Below, piece by piece: positions 55,529 through 64,000 of a stretch of 64,000 nucleotides of DNA. Position numbers and translations under genes: made by a program. The notes beneath the pieces were generated by a model. That model searched no databases. It worked only from the letters and a program-made list of their open reading frames with translations, and was not told the DNA's origin. The stretch is taken from contig JBEWZL010000233.1 of assembly GCA_045837725.1 (NCBI GenBank), forward strand, positions 34,150 through 98,149, read 5' to 3'. How positions within the stretch are numbered: position 1 is the stretch's first letter; the number at the start of each line of letters is the position of its first letter. The DNA is from Vermamoeba vermiformis (Eukaryota > Tubulinea > Echinamoebida).

Positions 55529-57971
55529 ATGAGCAAGTTCCAGTTAAATGTGGTGCACAAAGGCACTAAAAAGCCGCTCAAGTTGGCAGCTTCAGATACC
55601 GTCGGCGTGCTGCTCGAACAAGCAGTCAGCGCACTCGGATTGACTAAGCCCCTCGCTGAATATGTCGTATATAATCCTAGTACTGCTGCGAGACAGCGAT
55701 GGCTCGCCAATGAGTTGATCGTCTCGGAGCATTTGAAAGAGCAGCAAGATGTGGAGGTGATTACACGGTGGATGATAGTGCGCGTAGAATTATGGGCACC
55801 CTCAACGAGCAATGTGCCCTCCAAGATCTTATCCACCAAGTACTTGGCGATGGATGCTTTCGTTCCATTACGCAAGTTCTTGCAGATTGCAGCGAAAAAA
55901 ATTCAACTGGAAGATATGGATGCATTCGGATTATATAACGATAACATAGGTATGTATTAGTTGATGGCTTTATTATTTTGAATTTTAACAAAAGATTTTT
56001 CCTAAATTTCCTGCGTTATTAATTATCTAATAAGGATATTATTAAAATAATTTAATATATCGGCTACAATATTGCAGCGCATTAAATTTACCGACAAGTG
56101 TAATATACACAATGATTTCTAAAGATTGATTTAATTCAATGAACTCTCACAACGCACTATAGTGCTAATACGCACCTTTCAATATCATCGAGTCCGTTAC
56201 AACTGCATTGCAGTACTAGTACAAATACGCGGCACTAACACCACACGCAGAGCTCGATCTCGACCACTCGCTGCGTGACTTGGACATCAAATTGACACGT
56301 GTGCCACCACGTGATCAGCCCGTCGCAGCACCGCAGAGTGAAGAGGCGGAACAACGGAACAATGTCGGACATTTGCTGCTGGTCTTGAAGAACAAGAAAG
56401 CCTTTTCAGGTCAGTAGTCCTGTCATCGGGTCTATTTTTAGCACCACTAACGGCTGGCCATATTTAGATCTGCAGGACGGACACGCGAGCATGACGAACA
56501 CTATAAATAGCAGCGAGTCGACTGCCATCTTCGGTGCACCGCTGTCACGTGCCATCAAACCAGGGCAGAGTGTGCCGCAAGTGCTGTTGGATTGCGCGGA
56601 GTATTTGGCGAACAAGTTGGAGGTCGAAGGATTGTTCCGCTTGAGTGGCAGTCAGAACGACATTGACCGCTATCAAGCTGAATACGACAAGGGCCACGCG
56701 GTGGATCTGTCCAAAGAACTCGATCCGCACTGCGTCGCGGGCATATTCAAGCTCTATTTGCGCGTCATGCCCGAGCCACTGCTCACATTTGAACGGTACG
56801 TAGCCATTTATAGCAATGACCTGCGGAATAACTGATCTCGCACGCAGATACAACGCATTCATCAGCGCGCAACAAGAGCGCGACGTCAAGTCACGTGCTC
56901 AAATCGTGCGCCGATTGGTCCGTTCGTTGCCCGCCGATCACTACAACACACTCAAGTTCCTGTTCGAACTGCTGTCGCGCGTGGAGAAGTTGAGTGCTGT
57001 CAACAAGATGGCCGTGCACAATCTCGCGACAGTGTTCGGTCCCAATCTGCTGCGCCTGCCCGGTGCGCAAGAGAACATGCTGCAGCTGGTGGAGGACACG
57101 CCGATTGTGAACGGCTTGGTCAACACGCTGCTCAAGGACTACGACTGCGTGTTCGGGGACAGCGAGGACGACAAGCCCCTCGAAGCACGCGCACTGTTCG
57201 CGTACACGAGTCAGGGGCCCAATCAGGTAGATCTGGCGCAGAATCAAGTGGTGTGCGTGCTGTCCGCGGAGGGCAAGGACGGCTGGGTGTGGATTGACGA
57301 CTACAAGGGCCACACGGGCGTGGTGCCTGCGAGCTATTTGAAGAACATTGACAGCAACGAGGGCAAGCGACTCAAGTTCATGGAGGAGATGGAAGTGGTG
57401 CGTGCTCGAGTTCTATTTTTAGCTCGCCACTCATTTGATTGCAGGTGCGTCGTCAGCTCGAAGCGGAAGAACACAAGTTTGAACAGCTGTCAGATCTGCA
57501 CGGCAAATTGACGCACGTGATCGACCACCTGACCTCGCTCATCAAACTCGGTGGCAACAGCAACAACGTTCGTGAAAATGATTCAGTGAAACAACGATTG
57601 CGCGATCAAGGGCCAGCAAAAGCGACGCAAAAGTTCGAAGTGTTCTACAGCAAGATTGAAGGCTACAACAAGAGCAAGCTGCAGCTGCAACAGACGCGTG
57701 CCCCGCTGTACGACGAACTGCTGGCCACGAAGAAGATGATCGCTGGGGACTTGGTCAAGTACAAAAAAGTCAAAGATTTGCTGCCAAAATTGGACGAACT
57801 GCTGTCGCTGATGAACGAGGAGATTGAACTGCGCAAAGTGAGCGACGAGAACAAGGACCAGGTGCGTATTGACTAGTGTCGCTGTGAGTCACGCGATGTA
57901 CTGACACTTGTGCCTCGTAGCTGTTCAAAGATCTGACCGACATTCGCGTCATTTTCCAAGCATTCAAGTGA
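55529..57971 (+). CDS. RhoGAP protein with SH3 domain and coiled coil
   Basis: A multi-exon gene. The N-terminus resembles a ubiquitin-like or Ras-binding fold (FQLNVVHKGTKKPLKLAAS, DTVGVLLEQAVSALGL). The RhoGAP domain starts IFGAPLSRAIKPGQSVPQVL. The arginine finger lies in VEGLFRLSGSQNDID, followed by KLYLRVMPEPLLTFE and MAVHNLATVFGPNLL. An SH3 domain follows (EARALFAYTSQGPNQVDL, GWVWIDDYKGHTGVVPASYL), then a long coiled coil (FEQLSDLHGKLTHVIDHLTSL, LPKLDELLSLMNEEIEL). It should speed GTP hydrolysis on a Rho-family GTPase in actin control, perhaps opposing the RhoGEF at 40-43.6 kb. The ATG used is the second possible one, three codons into a longer non-ATG-start frame. Confidence 0.88.
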
Positions 57972-58105
57972 GCCACGTGATCGAGCTATTTTTAGACCCT
58001 TTTTGTTGTACAATAGAGACTGCTGTCGTCGCGACAGTAAATCCCACTGCTAATTATGGAAGTCTGTTACACTCTATGTACATTTATTGCACTTATTTGT
58101 ACAAT

Positions 58106-59502
58106 TCACTTTGACCACGTGATTTTAATGTCAGCCACGCAATGTTCTATTTTGGGCGCATAGTTCTTGACTGACACGAACTCCACCAATTGACACGTGC
58201 CAATGCCGCGCCTGTCGTGCCACTGTTTGACAGCTGCAAACACCTCGCTGAATCCAATGCCAAATTTGGCATCGCACTCCTCCGCGGAGGTCACTGCACA
58301 CTGACCAATCACACGCGCGTCAGGTATTTGATGCGGGCCTGCGAGGTGATGATAGTGCACGATCACGCCCGTTGGATCTGCAAAGAACATGGCGCGGTTT
58401 AAAAATGGCGCGGTCTCGGGCAAATAACCCATCAGAATGCGCTGCGCACGTGCCTCGTATTCGTTGCAGACCTCTGTGCAGGTGTCAGTCACATGTGACA
58501 TGGTTCTGCGGCATAATAACAGTGTACTGACCTCTGTTGTCGCCGAGCACTGGCGTCACAATCTCCGTCACGTGATTCAACTTGACATTTTCGGACAAAT
58601 AGCGGAATGAATTTGGATTCTTTTCGATGGCAATCAGCTTGTGTAGTTTACCATATTTGGCAAGTGGCAACGTGAAGTAACCAATGCCTGCAAACATGTC
58701 AATAGCGAGTTCAGGTGCCTCGTTGACACGTGTCGTAAGGTGTGCGAATCGAATTCTTTCCGCACTGTTGCCCATGGAGTACATCACGTGACTGACATCT
58801 AATTTGTACTGTCGCGACTGGTCAGTGATCGCTGTTGCCATATATAGTAATGTGCCGTACCTGCACGCCATTCTCCACGTGCACTGTGGTCGTGGCTGGT
58901 TCGTTGTCTGTCACGTGACTCCACAGCAGTCGCACGTGCTTTGGATCGGGGGTGCGGAGCTCTCCTCCGATACCTCGCCCACGTGATTCGACGACGATCG
59001 ATCGGAGCTTGTATTGTCCAAAATAGGTTAAAAAGGCCTGTGCAATGTCTTGCAATCTTTGCAGTTGTGTTTCATCGTGCTGTTCGCGCTCAATGTCACG
59101 TGACATGAGAGTGAACAGTAAAATATCTCCCAGCAATCTCCAGTGCAATAATTTCGGCAAAGAATGCAATTCTTCTTCACTCCATCGCGCTGACTTGCCT
59201 AATTCGGCAGTCACGTGCCTCAACCACGGTGCGAGACCGTCTTTATCGCCCTGTTGGGCAGTTTTCTTCGTTTTGAAGCTATTTTTAGCGACCAATCGCA
59301 CGTCATGCAAGCTTTGCAGTTGTTCATCGGTCAGATCCTCGCGCAGTGGCAGTGCATTGATCTCAGTGCCATCAAGTGTCACCGTTGCTGGTCTATAAAT
59401 GGGGTGGTCTATTTTTAGTGCTTTCAAGTGTTGCAGTTGTGTTTTGATCTGCTCTTTTTGCTGCACCACCACACAGCGGATCTGTTCTGTGGTTTCGTTC
59501 AT
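58106..59502 (-). CDS. TYW2: tRNA wybutosine-synthesising protein 2 (Trm12-like)
   Basis: Three exons. The N-terminal part is variable (LRDVRLVAKNSFKTKK-type basic stretch). The Trm5/TYW2 core has VSHVMYSMGNSAERIRFA, the SAM-binding motif DMFAGIGYFTLPLAKY, then AIEKNPNSFRYLSENVKLN and LGDNR. The last exon has RILMGYLPETAPFL, which corresponds to the NLGLIPS segment of TYW2, and ends VEFVSVKNYAPKIEHCVADI, matching the YAPHVDH..LD ending of that family. TYW2 transfers the aminocarboxypropyl group of SAM to the modified G37 of tRNA-Phe. The choice of TYW2 over Trm5 rests on the last exon. Confidence 0.85.
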
Positions 59503-59823
59503 GATAATGTATATATTATTGCTGCTATTGATTTTTAATTATAGTATAATTAATGGCGTGTTAATCAAGTGCTGTAATCGCCGCTGTTAATTGTTGTATT
59601 GTGGATCCGATCGTTTCTAGAAAGTCGTCCTTGCCGCAGTCAAATGCTCTGCGTATATTGTAAATACTAATACATATATTTTAAATATTAATATCCTTTA
59701 TAAACACCGTCTCTTCGTGCTGCGGTGTTTGTGCGATCGTGAAAACAACAAATTATTACTGCCGCCAACACAGCACCACACCTCAGTGCCATAAATATAT
59801 ATACACATCACTATAGTGTACCA
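59503..59823. promoter_or_regulatory. Divergent promoter between TYW2 and MED9
   Basis: A 320-bp AT-rich gap between divergent starts. CACTATAGTGTA lies directly before the MED9 ATG. No gene is seen. Confidence 0.4.
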
Positions 59824-60214
59824 ATGAGCACGTCAGACATTACAAACACACAGTTCTCGCTGTTGCCAGATCTGCTCTTGGTATTGGACAGCTTGCAAGC
59901 CAAAGACGCGTCACTCGCCATCAAACAGGTGCGCTATACTAGTGTATATGCAATATAATTAATAGGATCGATTGCAGTCTGCTGCGTTCAAAAAGAAGTG
60001 TCAAGATGCAGAAAGTCAACTCGCGCAACTTCCGGGCGTGGATTTGAGCTTAGAGGAACAGAAACAAGTCTACGTTGAGCTGTGCGATCGATATCAACGC
60101 AAGAGGTAACGTAGCGGTGCTTGCCTGTAGTCGTATTGTACTCACACCGCTCACAGTGCTCTGATCAGCAAGTACAAATCGCTGCTGATCTTCAACGAGA
60201 TCAAGCACGAGTAA
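59824..60214 (+). CDS. MED9: Mediator complex subunit 9
   Basis: Three short exons give about 96 residues. The order of motifs follows MED9: FSLLPDLLLVLDSLQAKD near the N-terminus, KKCQDAESQLAQLPGVDLSLEEQ in the middle and LISKYKSLLIF at the end. Animal MED9 has the same FLP..., (M)PGi.LS.EQQ and L..KYKSL spacing. It is a helical subunit of the Mediator middle module, linking transcription factors to RNA polymerase II. The short length is normal for the family. The last junction (AG|T) keeps the frame. Confidence 0.8.
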
Positions 60215-60390
60215 TGTGCATGAGGCGATAGTAACAGCAATGCCGAGGCTCGTTCTTTGTAACATAGACTGTACATACTAATAATAAAAATAATAAGTGA
60301 CGAAGAACTGCGCTAATAGATAGTGCTATTTATAGAGCAGGGTATTATTTACAAATAAGGCAAATGCTCATTAAATTCCTAATTAGGAAA

Positions 60391-61986
60391 TCACTTGGGC
60401 GCGTGATGACCCGCGAACAGACACGAGTACCGCACCAGCCGTTGAATCAGCTCGGCTTTGCTGCCTTTTATGGAAGCACCGGTGTACTGCGCCAATCTCG
60501 CTTTGATCTCGGGCAGTGACAGCAGTGACAGCGAACTCAAGTCGAGCGGTGGTGTGTCACGTGACTGGTGCGCGACCTGCGCGAGTTCTTTGTGCGCCAA
60601 GTACGACTCTTGTTCCGAGCGATCGTCCTCGAACAGCGCGGTCAGGGACTCGTTGTGCTTGTCACGTGACACTGACCAGGGCTGTGCTGTCTCGTTGGTG
60701 TCTTGTTCTGCAAAGATGAACGGTGCGTTGTCCGGCACGTGACCAGGCACGTGACTGTGGAACAAGGACAAGTGGCGGAACAATCGCTGCACGAGCTGTG
60801 GCTTGGTGCCCTTGGTGCTCAAGCGATATCTGCGCGGAGATATTCGTCAGTGTACTGCAAAGGGGATTGCCTTATATGGCAATGTTGTTGGGGACGTACC
60901 TTTTGAGCTCCGTCTTCAGCTCGGGCAATTTCATGCTGGCAATCTCGTTCAAATCTCTTCGCTTGACAGGTGTCACGCGCTGATCAGTCACGTGATTGGT
61001 CACGTGGTCAGTGTGCTGCGTCCAGTACGGTGTCACGTGCGGGGGATAGAGCTGCGCGGGGGCGGAGAACGTGACATCGACGGGCAACACCGCGGACAAA
61101 TCGGAAATTCCCGAGGGATCAGTCACGTGACTCGTGTCGTAGTCGTGCTCGGAATAATTCAGCACGTGACTGTCGGACTCGTGCGAGTGGAAGAATTCGC
61201 TCGTCTCGACCACGTTGTACAGCCCTGGCACCATGCCAGTGCTCGCAGCGGTGTTAGTGTTGTACGAGCCAGGTGCAGTGCTGTGAGTGGTAGTGTGGTA
61301 CGAGTCGCGTGCAGTGACTATGGCACTAGCACTGGGCAAGAGGTGGTGTTTGACCGCAGCTTGATCTTGTTGCTCTTTCTCGGAGTCAAACAGCGTGTCG
61401 TCGATGCTCATCAAGTCCTGGAGGAATATTGGTAAATATGAGGGCAATGATATTGGATTATTGACAGAAAGAGCAGGATAATAAATTCTTTGGTACTAAT
61501 AGCGAGGATATTTGTTGATCGGACAATTCTTGATATTTTTTTATAAGAAAAATTACCATCTTTTTCTAGCCGTAAGCAAATTTGATTTTTAATTTGTTTC
61601 ATAATATATAATATTTGTGCAATTTTATGTTTCAAAAACTGAATATTCCGATCTAATTCCCAAAGTTTCAAATAAAATTAATCTACACTTACATCCTCAG
61701 CAATAGGCCAAGATGATTGATCAACGGTCGATTTCACATAATTTTCGTAGCAATATCCGCACACTAAGCCACCAAGCTCGATAGTCGTGTTCAAAGTCTT
61801 GTTGATGCGGTCGCGCACTTGAGCATCTATCAACTTGGCTTGGGCCAAGTCAGGAATTATATACAAACATATAGTACAATAGTTGAAGTGGTTGTTACTG
61901 TCGTCAGTGTATTCAGTCTCGCGAAACAATTCTTGAAACTGTTGCCAATCGGCGGGGGGCGCATTCGATGAGAGCTCGAATGACAT
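60391..61986 (-). CDS. Protein with two SAP domains and an N-terminal CxxC pair
   Basis: Exons 61986-61693, 61417-60903 and about 60830-60391 encode some 415 residues. The N-terminal part has NYCTICLYIIPDL and, 35 residues on, LVCGYCYENY, which could bind one zinc. The middle is low-complexity, rich in Ser, Thr and His, with repeated HVT. SAP domain 1 is LNEIASMKLPELKTELKRY continuing across the splice into RLSTKGTKPQLVQRLF. SAP domain 2 is LSSLSLLSLPEIKARLAQY followed by SIKGSKAELIQRLVRY. SAP domains usually bind AT-rich scaffold DNA, so a nuclear role is likely. No other domain is recognised. The start MSFELSS is preferred over an upstream Met at 62,118 because the added residues look non-coding. 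Confidence 0.7.
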
Positions 61987-62149
61987 GCTATCAGTCAACT
62001 TTGAGTCATGTGCATGGCCACTGTGTTGCGTGCAATGTCGATTACAAATAGGAGTGCGTGTAGTGCGAGGTGTGGTGTTCACTACTGGGGGCGAGAAATA
62101 AAACAGCCCTGTGCGCATTCATCACATTCATTCATTGCCTGCAGCACCA

Positions 62150-63940
62150 TGAACAAGCGAGAGGCTGCAGACCAACAGACCGAGGTGCTGCCACCGCCCA
62201 TGAACAATGAGGAGGCGATCAAGTGGCTCGAAGAGGAATTGGGACCAGATTCAGCCGCCAGTCCGCGCCACAGTCTGCGCGGTGTGAAGGGACTGCCCAC
62301 GCAAGTAGACGATCTGATATTGTTCTGGAACAAGAGCAAGTGGAATGACACCATGCTGGGCGATGTTGAAGAGGATGAAGTCGTGCCTGTCAAACCACCC
62401 AAGGGTGCGCAGGTGTTGCAGTGGGATTTCAACGAAGAGAAGCGTGCTGAACCACTGCCATTCTGGTTCAACGAATTTCCTAGCTTTTTAGGCACTGTCA
62501 TGGTGATGGGTACGCATTAATTTGAATTAATAATCGATTTTCACAAATATTATTTTTTAATTGATCTGAGTTCACGACGTACCAGTGTGAAATCAAGAAT
62601 ATACAGCCAGTAATTGACAAAATAATTATAAAATATTATCGAGCCATTACAACTTATACTTAGAGAGGATGTTAAGTGGATATTTCCAGATCTAACCTCA
62701 ATCTTTGTACCGTGCAGGAGGTGCGCTGTTCTTCACTAAAGGTGTCGTTAATGTTGCATGGGGCTATGCCAAGCACGTATCGGGCAGTGCTACACGCAAG
62801 GCCATGTTCAAAATGCGCCATCAGCGCGATCAGTGGATGTTGCGCCGCGAACAACTGCGCGAGCACGGACCAGTGCCACTCACTCACGAGCGCAATGTCG
62901 TGCCACAGAGCGTGTTGAATGTAGCGCGCGCACGATCACAGCGCTACTTGGACCGCGAGAATCAGATCATGACCGAGCTGCGCAACACTGGCCGCTTGTT
63001 GCAGATGCGCTTCAATCGCGCACCCAAAGACGAGCGCAAGGGCCTCACCCTCGAAGATCTCATCACAGCCAACAGCGGCAAGTTGATGGTGGAGCCCGAT
63101 GATGGCAAAGTGCCCAAACTGCCGCGCGTGAGTCGATTCCCCGGCCTGCAAGTACTCGCGCGCATCTTGTGGCAGCTGCGTCCCGTGCCGCGCCAAGGAC
63201 TGCGCACACTCAAGAAGGTGCATCGCATGCTGATGCGTCGCTTGAAGAAGGGCGTCAAGTTCAGTGCGCTGCTCGGCATCTTCATGCTGATGCTGCTCGC
63301 GCTGTTCAACAGTGGCGTGGAGCACATGTGGGAGTACGAGCTGAATCCCGTCGTGCAGGCACAGGACAAGCGCTTCTGGGCCTACGTCGCACAGCTGCGC
63401 AGCGATGCACTCGGGGGCCGCGAGATTGGCATTGATTGGGGTGTGGTGCACATGCAGCGTGCCCTCGCCGAACAGTCGCCCGCGTACAAAGCTGAGCTCG
63501 AAGCACGCTACGGCTCACTCGAGCACTTGCAGGGACCAATTGCCAGGGCCAAGCAGCGGCTCAGTGCCTGGTACGCGCCATTCGAAGACCACGTGCACGC
63601 CTGGCGCGCCGAGTTCTTGCGCGACAAGTACGTGTGGCCCCTCGTCGTCACACTGCCCATTCTGCTCTGGTTCTACAATCGCTCCGACAAGTACCACGCA
63701 CTGCTCGGCTTCTCACTGGTCACCACGGGTGCGTATTGGATGACGGATCCGAACTTGAAGGCCTATTTCAATCAGCCCGTGTCGATCAGCACCATGCGCG
63801 ATGTCTCGGAGAATGGTGTGCGCAAAGCATGGTCTGAACGCACTTCTGAATACGCCACGCGACTGAGAGAACGCTTGGCACGCGAGACACAACTGGCCAA
63901 GGAACGACGCGAGCACAAGAAGGACAAACAACAATCTTAG
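62150..63940 (+). CDS. Membrane protein of unknown function
   Basis: Exons 62150-62509 and 62718-63940 (GT-AG, phase 1) give about 527 residues. An acidic N-terminus is followed by a hydrophobic stretch at the exon junction (FLGTVMVMGGGALFFTKGVVNVAWGY). A long Arg-rich helical part comes next (RHQRDQWMLRREQLREHG). A second membrane segment is SALLGIFMLMLLALFNSG, and two more lie near the C-terminus (WPLVVTLPILLWFYN, LLGFSLVTTGAYWM). It ends in a charged helical tail (RERLARETQLAKERREHKKDK). I recognise no family. It is divergent from the SAP gene across 163 bp. Confidence 0.7.
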
Positions 63941-64000
63941 AGCTACTCCAATGTATATATGCAACTGCGAAGTCAATTTTGTTAATAAATCATTTATTGG

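Larger units (their letters stand above)
42339..59418. repeat. Eight copies of CTATTTTTAG (MEF2-consensus decamer)
   Basis: Exact copies in either orientation start at 42339, 46096, 49867, 56432, 57413, 57986, 59279 and 59409. Variants that still fit CTA(A/T)4TAG are CTATAAATAG at 56501 and CTATTTATAG near 60327. Sites fall in introns, 3' flanks and, at 59279, 59409 and 56501, in coding sequence. Confidence 0.8.

Noticed and set aside
58106-59502. Trm5 (tRNA m1G37 methyltransferase)
   Set aside because: The last-exon motifs YLPET and YAPKIEH match TYW2 better than the Trm5 NLP motif.
61987-62118. Upstream Met at 62,118 as start of the SAP-domain protein
   Set aside because: The added residues look non-coding and would run almost to the start of the divergent gene at 62,150.

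Overview
This is nuclear DNA of a unicellular eukaryote. Nearly every gene is cut by short GT-AG introns, most of them about 40-150 nt, and the products are typical eukaryotic ones: a PARP1-type polymerase, a G-protein alpha subunit, RhoGEF and RhoGAP proteins, MetAP1, Mediator subunit 9, TYW2 and mitochondrial NFS1. The gene set (cAMP-receptor-like 7TM receptor, an AprA/PhoPQ-type secreted protein, MYRF-like membrane-tethered factor, F-box proteins) suggests an amoeboid or early opisthokont/amoebozoan protist. That placement is inference and I cannot name the species.

Layout. 0.3-10.6 kb: two divergent claudin/SUR7-like tetraspan genes, a prominin-like pentaspan gene, a small helical protein, an F-box/LRR protein, a xylose-isomerase-like TIM barrel protein and a 7TM receptor. 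10.6-12.9 kb: no intact gene, but it holds two exons of a decayed ParB-like domain. 12,886-18,042: a DNA transposon with 26-bp terminal inverted repeats flanked by TA. It carries a leftward chromodomain transposase and a rightward gene with a ParB-like domain and a degenerate N6/N4 DNA methyltransferase-like domain. All six introns recognised in these two genes contain a 19-bp palindrome, AAAACGCTCAGAGCGTTTT, with a ninth copy at the shared promoter. 18.04-22.4 kb: a decayed Ty3/gypsy element with a changed reverse transcriptase YxDD motif and a frameshift, its 3' LTR, an LTR-like fragment, and the tail of a second element.

22.9-40.2 kb: a PA-like 7TM protein, a PQQ-type beta-propeller secreted protein, an AprA-like secreted hydrolase-fold protein, an F-box/ankyrin-like protein, a GNAT protein, a PARP1 homologue with complete domains, a broken beta-helix gene, and a MYRF-like self-cleaving membrane protein. 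40.3-64 kb: a RhoGEF with WD40 repeats, a zinc transporter, a PH/coiled-coil protein, a mitochondrial carrier, NFS1, G-alpha, MetAP1, RhoGAP-SH3, TYW2, MED9, a two-SAP-domain protein and an unknown membrane protein.

The right-hand 24 kb is unusually rich in short repeated motifs. TGACACGTGTCA occurs eight times exactly, always in introns. CTATTTTTAG, an exact match to the MEF2 consensus, also occurs eight times. CACGTGA-type palindromes are packed into coding sequence around 58-61 kb. The palindrome-tagged ParB/methyltransferase transposon is the strongest candidate for an undescribed system.
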